A DNA stretch of 64,000 bases from Akebia trifoliata (Eukaryota; Streptophyta; Magnoliopsida; Ranunculales; Lardizabalaceae). Where the stretch lies: NCBI GenBank assembly GCA_017979445.1, contig CM030715.1, forward strand, positions 26,589,169-26,653,168, in the 5' to 3' direction. Under the pieces are notes generated by a model. The model saw only the letters and a list, made by a program, of their open reading frames with translations, did not search any database and was not told the origin of the DNA. Positions 45,851 to 58,440 of this stretch are shown in pieces (the stretch's first letter is position 1; each line of letters opens with the position of its first letter). A program made the translations under genes and the position numbers.

Positions 45851-47738
45851 AATATTTACATATATGTTTATAGCATCATCAAATCCTTGTTATAATTAAT
45901 TCTATACTAGTAGGCATTTGATTAAGTTGTCAATTTCTGCTGTTATAATCCAACCATTGAAATAAGGCCACCAATATAAGACTCTGATTATGCTTGGATC
46001 TGACCAGATAACTTATATATATGGGTTTTGTTAACGTGTGCTTGGATCTGTATGCTTATCAGAATGTATTTTCAAATGCCATTTACAAGTCAGTGGGTTA
46101 GACAGAAGCTGGCAGAGGCCTCCTGGTGTGGCAGCAAAACTCATCGATGCTAAAGCTGCAAATGGTAATTGTCTCTCTCATTTGTAGGTGTTCTAGCGAG
46201 GAAAGTATTGAGGTCTGTTATTGGGTTGGCCGTGAGGATTTAGTACTAATGCATAGCTAGAGTTGACATATGTGCGTGGAGATGTGTCGTCCTTAACAAT
46301 GTCAAACTTTTTTTTAAATTGCTTACCATTTGTATTCTTTTTCTGTTTATAAAATTCAAACTGAGCAGGGCTGTATTATATCGAGTTTTCGCTGCAAAAA
46401 CCTGGTGAAAGCTGTAGGCACATATTTTTATAGTTTGTGTATTAAAACTTGTATTAATTTTTCCAAATTTATTTCATACTTAAGAAAAGCCAAAAAAAAA
46501 AAAAAAAGAGGTTATGTTAAACATTAATATCAAATATTCTTTGGTTCCCAAGTCTTTCATATGTGTGGATATTTTCTTTAACCTATTGCAAGTTGTGGAT
46601 ATGAACTCAAACCTTGTGGCTATGGTATCCGGATTGCTGGTATTGTAGTATTTATGTAGTGTCTTAGTTTGTTATGTAATTGGGCATATTTGAATGAGCT
46701 CAATTATTTGCATGACTTGATGACTAATTAGTAATGTTGCCTGAATATACTTGAAAAACTTTCTTCTTGTTTTGTTAGTTGCATCTGCAGTCTTCTTTGG
46801 GTAAAGGTAGTAGTTAACTGTATTTCTCTTACATTTCTATAATCGAAATTGTGTTTGTCCTTGATATATGAGACCTTAGACCAAGACCAAACTTTTTCAA
46901 TTTGGTGATCTGTGCCATATTTTTTATCAAATTGTTTGCATGGAAATTTGATGTCATGATAGAAGTTTATGTTGACACTTGTGAAGACTTCTAGTTTTTT
47001 TTGTTGTTGCTTCACTTAGAAATTGACAGTTCTTTTCCTTTCAGAACACTCCATGTGATGTTTTACTTGTTTTCTCGATGAATGTTATGCCTGCTGTTTA
47101 CTGGTTGCTTTAATCATACCATTGTTACAACAAATGGGTGCTTAAACCATATACAACACTTCAGTTTTCAAATATAAATGTTATGTAAGTGACATATGTA
47201 TCCTGTGTTCCCACTATAGCTGGGATGCAAATTCTACTAAATTCTTGTCATCTAGTGACTTTGGCAACCTAGAAGCCTAGAATTGTTGAAATTCCCATTT
47301 TTTAAGTTGTGGGACTTTCTTGGGTTCTTGCATTTCTATATGTCCAAGTTGTGACTCATGTCCAAAACCTCTTATGAGCTTCCACTACTACTAGCAGTTC
47401 TTTGGACCCAAGTCAGGGATAATCTGCCTGAGTGTTGTCAATTCTATCAGAGAAACTCGTTGCTGAGGGAAGCTCAGAGCAAAAAATATGGGACCTGACC
47501 AACCCATTGCCATTGGATTCGACTGACGACATTCTAGGAAATCATACTGAAATTCATTATATTTATGTCTGTACCAAGGTTAGCTAGTAATATATTTCCT
47601 TTTTCAGAAACCACTTGATTTTGTTTATGGTTCTAGTCTTAAAACATGTGCAGCGCGCCTGACCAACCTATTTGGTCCAGAAGATCTTTGAGTTGAGAGT
47701 CACACGTAAACTTCTACTTGAAACAGATTGAGAGAAAA

Positions 47739-47820
47739 TGGGGTGCATTCAATGTCCTGGAAATGAGCTTGCCAAGCTAGAGATGCTTATCTTGGTTCAC
47801 CATCTGGTCACCAAGTTCAG
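47739..47820 (+). pseudogene. Captured cytochrome P450 heme-binding exon (CYP707A-like)
   Basis: The segment encodes CPGNELAKLEMLILVHHLVT then KFR and ends exactly at a donor (TTCAG|GTATGA). The Cys is the axial heme ligand. The PGNELAKLE continuation and the following His-His-Leu-x-Thr-Lys resemble abscisic acid 8'-hydroxylases (CYP707A). An extra A just before the Cys codon shifts the frame of the preceding GVHS stretch, so the exon is damaged. No other P450 exons were found nearby. The CYP707A assignment is from memory of the family; membership of the P450 superfamily is firm. Confidence 0.75.
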
Positions 47821-48230
47821 GTATGAATGATAATTTTTATCTAACACAATCAAAATCTGACATAAGTTTTATTAAATGTGCATCAACAAAACAGACATTA
47901 TTATGCCCCAGCAGAATCATGAAGTAGAGGTTAGTGAATTATTGGCACACAAAAAATGGTTATAAGAAGAATATAACATAAACCATCCAAACCAAACAAC
48001 TATTAACAGATGAAAAACTAAGAATATAATATAATACCCCAACATCTCTAAATAGTAAACCATCCATAAAGAGTATGGAATTTGGACAATCCTACTACCA
48101 TGATGTCTTGAGCAAAAAGTATATAACATTGAGAAAACTACAAGGATCTAAGATTGTTACTACTTCAAACAAAGGACCAGTTCATGAACATGAAAGCCAA
48201 GCAGTGATTGGAGTTTTCTTCATTCAAAAC

Positions 48231-48311
48231 CTTCCATGCAATGGCCTGCTCATAAGAAACCGGCCTCCCCATGCTGGATAAACTAATCCCTGCTGGAAGG
48301 TGAGAATAACC
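48231..48311 (-). pseudogene. Captured exon of unknown gene, minus strand
   Basis: On the minus strand an 81-bp stretch sits exactly between an acceptor (GATTGCAG|GG) and a donor (GGAAG|GTTTTG). It encodes 27 codons without a stop (it includes HLPAGISLSSMGRPVSYEQ). The phase is zero at both ends. I do not recognise the protein. Its position in the CACTA element beside other captured exons supports capture. Confidence 0.5.
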
Positions 48312-48762
48312 CTGCAATCAAATCTGTGTAAGTTACAAGATGCACCCCCCAACGTAGCTTCTGTTTAAATGAATTTTTGTACAAAAGATGAAATGAAAGA
48401 GAGGGGCATCCTTATGCTTGGTATCACGTGAAAGGTTTGCCTAATATTTGATGGGTTGTGTCTAATTTTTTATTTTTTTTTCAAATTAATATTTTATATT
48501 TGATGAAATGAATTTTTTTCAAAATTGAAAATGCTTATCTTGGCATTTGGAATGCTTATTGCAGGAGTTTCAAATTGTAGATTAGAATTTGAATTGGCAA
48601 TTAGATTTTTGAAAGTTGAAGATAAGAAGGGCATTTGGGTCTTTTAATACTGATAGTAGGGGTCAAGGTCATCAATTTCAAAATATAGGGGTATTTCCAA
48701 TATTCAGCAATACATGAGGGGCTGGTGTAAAATTAAATTTTTTTTTTTTTCAAAAGTTTTTT

Positions 48763-49026
48763 ATAGCGACAGGCAAAACCGAAGCTAAATAATAAATTTT
48801 AAAAAAAAAAAAATACTCTATAGCGACGGCCAGAAGAGGCTGTCGCTATAACTCATGTACCTTACGACGTTTTCACAATAGTTGGCCGTCGATATAGCAT
48901 TTAGCGATGGACTATTAGCGACGACTATCGACGGCCTCCCTGGCTGTCGCTAGATGTTTTTGCGACGGGATTTTGTACCTATAGCGACGGTCACGGCCGT
49001 CGTTATAGCCCTATTTTACTGTAGTG
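48763..49026. repeat. Right subterminal repeats of the CACTA element
   Basis: At least eight copies of TATAGCGAC(G/A)GCC or its complement occur in both orientations, for example at 48764, 48821, 48836, 48888, 48917, 48946 and 48982. They can fold on each other and are the expected transposase-accessory binding sites. Confidence 0.85.
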
Positions 49027-49029
49027 GCA

Positions 49030-50559
49030 ATGCAAATATTCTTTTAAATTGTGAAAATGTGTATTACTTAATTTAACTAATTGAAAATTACAAATTTTTT
49101 TCCTGAAAATACAACTACACAGTCTGGAAAGGTAAAATTGTACGAACTGTTACGATTTAGACTTCAATATATTTTGATAGTTAGATTTGAACATTTAAAG
49201 ATTATATTGTTCTCAGAGTTGATTCAAACATTTTAATTTATTTATATGAGGATGCAAGTTGGCCCATGTCCAAAAAAATAAAAGCCTAAAATCTTTTAGT
49301 TTGACCCATAAGTCCACACATTTCTTTTAAAAAAAAGGACACTTGTCAACTCTTTATGTGTCCTTATCTTTAAGAATGTTCCAAGCCCATTGATAACTCA
49401 ACACCCCATAAGAAAATGTCCATTTTACCTTCCCTTAAGAGCAAAGTCAACCTAAAAGTGCTAAGAATTTCTTGTAAAATTGACAAAAGCTTTGAGAAGT
49501 TCTCATTTTACCTTTAAAATGTGAAAAGGCACCAAGTATATGTACTTAGACCTTTGAGGACGCTTGTCACACTCTAATAGGGTCAATTTTGAATTTATAG
49601 CTTTGCCAATGTTTTGTAAGATATTTAAAAAAGAACCAATGTCTACTTTATACCTATCTCATCATCTTTACACATGATATTCTCTCATTCATACTTCTAA
49701 AAATAATTTTTTCACCTCTTTCCACTTACCCTTACTTTTTGGGTTATTTACATAATAATGAAAGTCTACTTTTACCAATCATATCACTCTCTTATTTATC
49801 CTCTCAAAATACATTTTTGTCTCTCACTCGTCTACCCCTTACTTTTGGAGATATTAATAAAAAAATCAAATACCACTTTTGCTTTAAGGGCTTAATCTCA
49901 CAAAATTTCATTTTTACTCCTAGAAACTTGAAAAATCCATAAAGAAGCCAAATAAATCTTATGTCATTTCCTTTTGTTTTTAGAATTTGTCTCTTTTAAC
50001 CCTAAAAGTTGTTTCAAAACTAGCTACTATATTTAGTTTGGTTTTGATTCTTATTGGTTTCGGGTTCGATTCCAAAATAAATGGAACTGAAATTGCTAAA
50101 AATCACGGGTACCCATCGATTATGGTTCTTAAGAATCGAATGAGAAAAAAAGTATTTCAAATCATTATAAAAAAATAGTCCGTTCAAAAAATTAGATATA
50201 TTATCAACAAAATTATTAACTTATTTATAATTTGTTATACTAAAGATACAATTTTATCTTAGTTAAATATAATAAATTTTTAGAAGAGTAACTCATTTTA
50301 AGCTTCATCCGATAATTTATATGAAAAATTGAAGAATTTTATATAACATACATACATACATTTTTAAATATTAAAAAAATACCTTAAATCATCTATAGTA
50401 TGGAAGGAACATACAAAATAAATCGATTCTAGGTATCCGCGGGTACTTATTGGATAGAACCTAATGGTTACGGTTTAGTTCCATTTTAGACCTGGCTTTA
50501 ATCAGTTCCAATAAAAAAAGAGAATCAGAACCGGTTAAATAAGTACCCATTGGCACCCC
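49030..50559. other. Gene-free spacer with MITE-like segment
   Basis: No gene. 50030-50560 holds phrases such as GGTTTCGGGTTCGATTCC, CGGGTACCCAT, GCGGGTACTTATTGG and AAGTACCCATTGGCACCCC, typical of a plant hAT-type MITE. The ends could not be fixed. Confidence 0.4.
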
Positions 50560-52540
50560 TATTCCCAAGTCTCTTCTCAAACTTTCATAAAAGACTTTAA
50601 AAAAGAGTAAGAAGAAAAAGAAGAAAAAGAAAAAGAAGAAAACAAGCTTGCAAGGTGGGATTGTGATTTTTAGTTTTCTCCTTTGATTACATTCCCCCCC
50701 TTCTCTTATTTATTTTATTTTTAGTATCATAACGTAGTTTCAAGTTCATTACATAGCAGTATAAGCATTCTAACAAGGATAAGGTAAAACAAGGAGTATA
50801 CCCTCTATAAGGTGATCCTCTTTCCTTTGAGTTCTTAATAAGCTCATTGAGAGCACATTCATACATGCATATTAGTTCTTAATTCATTTCTATCCATGTA
50901 GTTAAACATCCATAATGACAAGTGTAAAAACCCTCGTTTGAATGTATTGAGAGAATTTCGATCAATCAAGTGGACTAAAATCAAACCAATCAAGAAAATC
51001 AAATTTAATAATAAAAAATGATTTTTGTTGGGCCATTCCTACCAAACGGCCAATTATAGAAATAGCCTGGCGGTTTGGTACATATGGCCAGGCCAATTTC
51101 TGTTCTAACCTTGACTTTAGTGATACTTAGGTTTAATTTGTTTGGCCGTACTTAACGTACATCCAAATCCTATGTATGCTCGAATTTTTACAAGAAAAAT
51201 TATTTTCTAATCCTTTCTTAATTCCATTTTTACCTATGCTAAAATTTTTATAATTCCTTCCACATAGGATCTTTCAGTAAATTAATCATTTTTCTAATCT
51301 TGACCCAAGGTCTTACTTGGTCTCTACTTAAGGTTAATTACCTTTACTAACCTTGGCTTGTTGAGACTCATCAAAGGCAAATCCCTCTTCTACCCTTCTA
51401 ACATTTTTCAAAGATCAAATGGATTCCATGACATTCTATGTAAATTGACCACTTTTCAAAGACAATGACATTTTATCCACCATAAATAACTCTTTAGAAC
51501 TTTTATCCAATGACCAATCTATCTTTAGTTTGTTAGAGATTTTCCCAAGGGAAGTGACCAAAGAGGTCACAAACCTATCATCTAATTATCTACCATTTGG
51601 TTTATTTCCCTCATAATGGACTTAAAATCAAGGTCTTAAGACTATTCTAACCTCTATAAAAAATTAGAACTTTTGAATTTTTAAAATCTTACCCATTGAT
51701 GATCAAGATTGGTTAGACCTAACAAGAGGATAAATACCATCAAGACCAATGTTAGAAGGTGTAATTGATGCTTTTCATGAAGGCTTTAGTGAAATTGTTG
51801 GGAACTTGAAGAATTAAGACCAATTTATCCTTAAGAGTCCCCCAAAATCCTATAAATAGGTGACCATTCCAAGACAAATGTAGGAGCACATTTCGTGATC
51901 CAAAAATTCTGCCCAAATCCCACTAGTTTCTCAAGCCTCCCTATTTTCTCAAACCTATCCTAAAAATCCATAAAGAAAAAAACCAATAAGAAGAAGAACG
52001 AAGAGCAGAAGAAGAATAAGGTGGGTTTAAACCCTTTATTTTCTCCCTTTTCTTATTACCCCCTCTCTTTATTTTAAGCACTTTTCTGTATTTTAGTCTA
52101 CTTTCATGATTTCTGATGTAGATTTACATTTCCTTAGTTAGAGGCTTGGAAAGAGAGAGTAATCACTCTTTAAGGTAATTTACCCCAATAAGTCCTCAAT
52201 AAGTTCTTCGAGAGTATTATATTAGATTACTTTACATTATTTATTTCTATGCAATTTAAATACATAATGCAGATGCTTTACATTCTTTACTTTTCTTACA
52301 CTTTAAGTTTCTTAGAATAATAGTTCCTCATTTTTTATCTTCTTTGATGATAATAGAGCTAGAGAGTAAACCCTCTTAGGAGGTGATCTTTTCTTGATGA
52401 GTCTATCCATGCATGCACCTTGCACACACTCACTCTTAAAATGAATACAAGTAAGGGGTATAAGTCTTTTTAGGATTAAATCCAACCTTTAGAGCCAACA
52501 AAAATAGTCCAAAAAATGGACAAAGATTTCATGCATAATG
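50560..52540. repeat. Diverged direct repeats, gene-free
   Basis: 50575-50900 and 51960-52240 resemble each other. Each has an AAGAAGAA-type purine run, then GCAAGGTGGG or ATAAGGTGGG, a TTTTCTCC stretch, and further on TATAAGGTGATCC-like and AATAAG(C/T)TC(A/T)TTGAGAG-like phrases; a third partial match is at 52370-52400. They may be parts of an old LTR element. No coding region was found. Confidence 0.4.
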
Positions 52541-54055
52541 TCACACCCAAAGTTTCAAGATCCATAACCCGATCTGTTACAACCATTTGAATTGTGATCT
52601 ATAACGTAGGGGTGATTTAAAAATAATCTACTTACTCACATTGATAAAAAAAATTATGTGTTCAATTTAATTAAAAAACATTAGCTAAATCTATTTCTTG
52701 AAACATTCACATAGGACAGTTCAACACACCTTCAATAAAAAATTCATAACTTTCTCAATTTTAATCAAAATTTTATATAACACCCAATTTTGAAAAGATG
52801 GTTAAAATAACCATAATAAAAAAATGCTAAACCAAATAACATATTTATTTTTCTGGTATAAAAATACTGAACAAAGGTTTTGTACTATGATACATTTTAG
52901 GATTTAACAACACATTATGTGACTTTTAAATTTCGTACACACTTCAGTTCTTATTAGAAATGTACAATTCAAGAAAAATATGAAATGTATATTAAAATCA
53001 TTATTTGGAAAGTGAAATGGCTTTACAAAAACAAAGGTACAGAATGGATTTCCTACAGTCATATTCAGTAGGTTGGACGGTAAAATCCGAAATAAATATT
53101 CTTATCATTTAAATGGTATGGGGGCTAAATTTATGTCAAAGTTAACTTCCAAAACCTAATTCTAAAATAAAAATCAGAACCAAAGGAGAAGTCTAAGCAG
53201 GGATTACGACGATATAAAATAGGTTTTGTTTTCTATTCATTTATGATGTCCACTAACAATGACAGTAAAGACAACTTGTTTTAAAATATAATAAAATTTT
53301 TAAAAATCTAAAAAAGAAATCAGGATATGCGTATGCGAGTTATAGAATTTTTTCAAATGGAATCATATCATTTTGATAACAAATGAAATTTCTATAACCT
53401 TTCTTGTAAAACATGTTAAAATGAATCATCAACATCACTAATCTTCATTTTCTAAATTAATTAATAACCAAGATCCTTAAAATGAAAATCCAACACATTT
53501 ATTCAATAAATTAGTTTAAAACAATTCTAATAAACATAAGATAACATCAAGAATTCTCCCTAAAATCCCATATACTTTTAATCATAGAAGCAAGTCAACT
53601 TAAGAAATAGAACATAGTCAATTGTCAAAGACGATCTCAACGCCCCTAATGTGTCTTCATCGAAATTTGAAATTTAAAAAAAAAAAAACATAAAACACAA
53701 AGCTCGGGTAGGAACTCATCTCTGTCTTTTTCTAAGAATTAATATAAGATAAATAAATAGAACATTAAATTTTTACAAGAAAAAAATACATTCATGATCA
53801 ATAACAATAGTAAAACTTCAATGACAATAGTAATAGAAAAAATATCATAAAGTATTGTCACCATTGTCATCATATTCTAAATCTAGAATTCAGTAATAAA
53901 TCTAATTATATCACAATTTCAAATATGGAACTCTCACATTTTATCATAAATATCTTATTTTAATTGAGAGAGAAAGGAAAAGATGAATCTATCTTTTTTA
54001 TTTTATTTTTTTTTTATGATGAGTCTATGATTTGACTACGTTGATTCACTTGATT
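52541..54055. other. Gene-free spacer
   Basis: It starts with TGTCACACCC (52549), a phrase that can open plant LTRs, but no partner end or duplication was found. The rest is AT-rich with nothing recognised. Confidence 0.45.
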
Positions 54056-54060
54056 ATACG

Positions 54061-57000
54061 TGTAATACCCGAGTTTTAACTCACATCTTAAGGAAAATTA
54101 ATAGTAATATTTTGAGAAAATTCTGAAAGAGGGATTGAGGATAAATTATTTGGATTTGGTTCTGTTCATTTCTAATAGAAACTGACTTTGCCATTAGATT
54201 CAAAATGATCAAAAAACATACTTTAGCCTGTAAGCACGCTTGAATTTGATTTCAGATGAAAAAATTATAAAATCCTCGAATTTCGAGTTAGAGGGGATCT
54301 AAACGAATGAATTTTTGTTAGAAAGAGAATTAAAAAAATCCGATCATACCATTAGTTCTGCAACAAAAAATTATTAAGAATAGAGTACTCATTCACCAAT
54401 TTTCGAGTCCAAAAAGTCAAGTTACGACCAAAAGTAGAAACAAATGAAAATTTCCCAAAATGCCTCTTCAACTCTTTATAAGAGAATAAACCTATTATTT
54501 TATTTCATTTTCTCTTCTCTTCCACGACTCAAACCTCAGTCGATTTAACACCAAGGGTTTCAACCCCATTCTCATCAAGATCTGTTGTGAACGAATCTGA
54601 GTTGAACCTCAACGAATAAGAAAAAGTTGTCGACTTCGACAAGATCTACAACCTCACCATCATTGATTGTCCATTTTTGTTCTTCTTCCCCATTCTCCAC
54701 CAAAAATTTTCTTATAGTTTGAGTGGATTTCGACGCATTCTGTTAGAGGGTTTCATCGAGTTAGAGTTAGATTCATCTTTCATCGTAGAAGAAAAATGAG
54801 TGTGCCATCATCGACAAGCTTCACAAACCATAATTCGTTTACAGCCTAACACACTCAACATCGAGCTCCACCACTTTCGATTCTTGATTTTCGTGCTAGC
54901 CTATCACGTCCGACAATCACAATCTTTGTAAGAGACTCAATTCTTATTAGTAGTCATAGATTTCGAAAATTTGCATTTAAGGTTTTTAATAAAATTTGTT
55001 ATGATTTATAAATTGTAGAATGTTGCTTTGTTTATTTTAACTTCATGCCAAGACCCTCATATTTGATGTGTCTTCATTGTATTTTAACAATTTTACATGG
55101 GTAAGATAATAGATTCAAAGAATCGTTAACGAAATCTAAAAATTTGGTTGAAAAACCAAAAATTTGCGTAGTTTACAACAAAACCGGTCCAAAAATCGAC
55201 TCCACAAGTTCATGACCACAGTCCCACTGGTTGCTACCGATCCAAATCCCATAGGTTCATGACCACGACCCCATCAGTTTTTGCAAAATGTTGACATAAA
55301 TTATTTTAAAAATTTCTGCTGCCTTATGAAGGTGTTCACATAAAAAAATAAAAACAAATTCACTTCATTAAAAATATTTAATTAAATTTCTTCTTTAATT
55401 TTTACTTTCCATTTACTAAAAGTTTTTCTTAATAAAATTAAGGTTTTACCCCCCATTTCAGAATAATGGGAATGATTTCAAATTTCAAATTTCAAAAGAT
55501 CAAAATTCAATTTTTGATTTTAAGAACATAACGTAAATTTTGACGTTTTTGTCAAATTTTCAAAATCAAATATATTTTTCGTTACTTTGAATTAGAATAT
55601 AAAAATTACATGATTTCGAATCTTGTGCTCAAGACTTTCACTTGTAAAAATATATTTTCAATTTAAATAACTTTGAAAAATCGAGTTTCTAACACTTAAC
55701 CAAACTTCCACCAGTTTTTCCTAGTTTTAACAGTTTGGTTCCGTGCATTGCCGAGACCCCATTTGACGTAATTGAATAATCAAAATGAATTTGAAAGATT
55801 GAGAAAGGGATGTTTTGCTCGAAAAGATAAAAAGTGAAAATATTAAAAGATGAAAAAATGGATGAAATAGTAAAATATAATAATCGCGTCCGAGGGGTGA
55901 TGTCTACATTTTACCTTGTTGTGTTGTGTATAGGTTGGTGAATGGATATCTAAGGATAATGATATTGGTTGCATGTTTATTTACTTTTTGTATTGTAAGG
56001 CGCAGTTTATGTTTCCGTACTATTATTTATTTTAGGCTACGTAACCACACTTGCAAGGTAGGAAATTGGATATTCATTTTCAATCTTGTTATGTTAATTT
56101 CTTATTTGTTTTTAAAGAAAAATAATATATTTATGTAGCTATTTTGTGAGCTATTAAAGAGCATGTAAATGCTTGAAGGAATAATGCATTGTATCATCCG
56201 GAGTGATGTACTATCTTGGGATGTACGGTACGGACATCCAAGCACATATATGGTATGAGATGCGTATGAGAGTGGAGTTACAATTGGAATCTATAATTAT
56301 TTCTCTCTTTCTTTACCAGTACACTTGTAATGTAAAAGTGATCGTACACGAATGAGGTTGTATAGTGGGAATCACAAAGATAATTAGTTAGTGATCACTA
56401 ATAATCTACAGTAATCAAATGTTCTGACACATCGAAAATATATCCATTGCTTACGGTCACGTCAAACGACTGGCCTAAACTGGATAAATGGTCCTACAAG
56501 TGTGGTAAACAATGATAATCATAAAATAAAAAACTAATACTTTATTATGGAATATCATGTCCCAACTGGGAGCGATCCAGTCGTAGAATCCCAACTCTCT
56601 AATTTCACTACTCCACCATTGTGTATTATGTATCTGTACTTTATTTTGAATTATAAAATGGAAAGCATATTTATTATTTCAATGTCATAAATTAGAATGG
56701 TATAAAAAGAAATGCTATAGTGAGTAATGTTGATTGATGTGATGTGAATCATTTAAAATGTTTAGTTGCTCATCCTTAGTTATACTTACTAGTTACTCGT
56801 AGTTTACTTTGTAAAACGTTATATGTATTGAAATGCTTCATTATGCTTACTCGATCATATTTAGGACAAGTTATTAGCATGAATTATTTGTGAACTTATT
56901 GGATAATCATTGTTACTTACCATTTCCTTCCTATTTTTTAACTTCAGAACTTATAGTAGTTAAGGTAGGCGCAGAATCAGTGAGTGAGGAGCATTTGGTT

Positions 57001-57382
57001 GGTAATATAGACGACTAGAGTCCATTGCCTAGTGAGCACGGGGACTACACCTATTAGCATGGTCAGTTTCGTCCAAGATGTAAATAATTTTTAGGGCAAG
57101 TGTTAGGTTCATATGAGAATGAGGTATTTTTGTAGCTTGTATATTGTTAATCTTCCGCACTCTGATCTACCTTCACATTGTTAGATGTATATAGTTTTCT
57201 ACTACTTGGTCGTTCCTTAGTATAATTATATATGCATAATATTATATCTAATTTCAATAAGATTTTCGAGTGCCTTAAAACGTTAGAATAAATAGAGAAA
57301 ATCCTATCAAAATTTTGAGGCACCACCTAGTACTTCGGGATTTGACATTGGGATTTGTGTCAGTGTTTGGCGGGACGCCACG
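54061..57382 (+). mobile_element. Solo LTR, 3.2-kb family, copy C (old)
   Basis: It starts TGTAATACCCGAGTTTTAAC and ends GGACGCCACG, aligning with copy A from end to end with many substitutions and indels. The flanking 5-mers are ATACG (54056-54060) and CTACG (57383-57387), a duplication with one mismatch. Landmarks shared with copies A and B include CGTCC(or CCC)GAGGGGTGATGT, CTTACGGTCACGTCAAACG and CTGGGAGCGATC(T/C)AGTCGT. It lacks a clear 171-bp array. Its divergence makes it the oldest of the three. Confidence 0.85.
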
Positions 57383-57389
57383 CTACGAA

Positions 57390-58358
57390 TAATATTTTCT
57401 TCTTTAATAATAGCAAACGATCAAGGTTCTATTGAGATTAAAAGTATTATTTTTTTTCAAAAAAGAAAATCTATCTCTTTCTTTCGTAAGGATTTAATTA
57501 AGTTTTAAAATAAAATAAAGATGTACTCCTAAATTTTTTTAAGAATAATGTCACAATAGATTATCTCACATGTGTACTTTAAATATTAATTCTCTTACCA
57601 ATCTAGGTTACTCACAAATTAAAATCTTTTTTAACTATCTTAAAATTCTTTCCTTACTTTAACATGAATATAAAAATATCAAATTGAATTTTAAAAAGAA
57701 TTTTCTACATGAACCAGCTTTAATTCAAAAATGATTTTAAATTTTGAAATACTTTCTAAATCAATTCTCATATCATCATAATCTTAGATGATCTAAGGGT
57801 TGAAATTAAAGGTACAATTGTTTTTTTTTTTTTTTTTTTTCTATATTACTATTCAATTAAAAAGGAAACAAAACACATATTAACGACTTTCATAATATAT
57901 AAGCTTTCTATAAAATTTATTTGTATTCTACTTAGAGATTGAATGATACAAAAATGAGACTCAATGTAGTCCCAAATAATTCCAATAATTTAAGCTTGAC
58001 TAATGAGGTCTTTTGAATATTTCTTTTAAAACCTAAGAGAACATCGATTTTTCATAAAAATCTTTAATTTTAAATTAAATAAAAACTCTCTCTATGCATT
58101 ATAAATTATATTATAACCCCACTGTCAAGTAGTCATTTTTATAGTGACTCATTTATTATTTTTTTAACAAATATTATCCACATCACATAGACTTCTATGG
58201 TTTGAGTTACTAATTTATCTACTAGATTTATTTATTGGGTCTATACATTTTCATTAATGACTCAATTATATAAAGTCAAAAATTCTATAATAATAGCCAC
58301 TTTATATCTCATAAAATTATTAAAATTTTAACAATGAATGAAAACATGACATTAATCA

Positions 58359-58440
<82 letters not shown>

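Larger units (their letters stand above)
42324..49026 (+). mobile_element. Non-autonomous CACTA transposon carrying captured host gene fragments
   Basis: The 6,703-bp element begins CACTACAGGAAAAATC and ends ATTTTACTGTAGTG; the complement of the right end, CACTACAGTAAAAT, matches the left. Both subterminal regions are rich in a GCGACGGCC/GGCCGTCG-type motif: GACGGCC...GGCCGTCG in the first 70 bp, and many copies in the last 260 bp. These are the repeats bound by CACTA transposition proteins. No transposase reading frame is visible, so it depends on another element. Inside are pieces of unrelated plant genes with their introns: most of a Rab7 gene (43000-45850), a P450 heme-binding exon (47739-47820) and a 27-codon exon on the minus strand (48231-48311). 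A CT-rich stretch at 42400-42700 looks like a leader. Another open exon-like piece ending at a GTAATT donor lies near 46100-46165. Confidence 0.93.

Noticed and set aside
48075..48281. 68-codon plus-strand frame in the CACTA element
   Set aside because: It overlaps the better-supported minus-strand exon at 48231-48311 and is probably its shadow.
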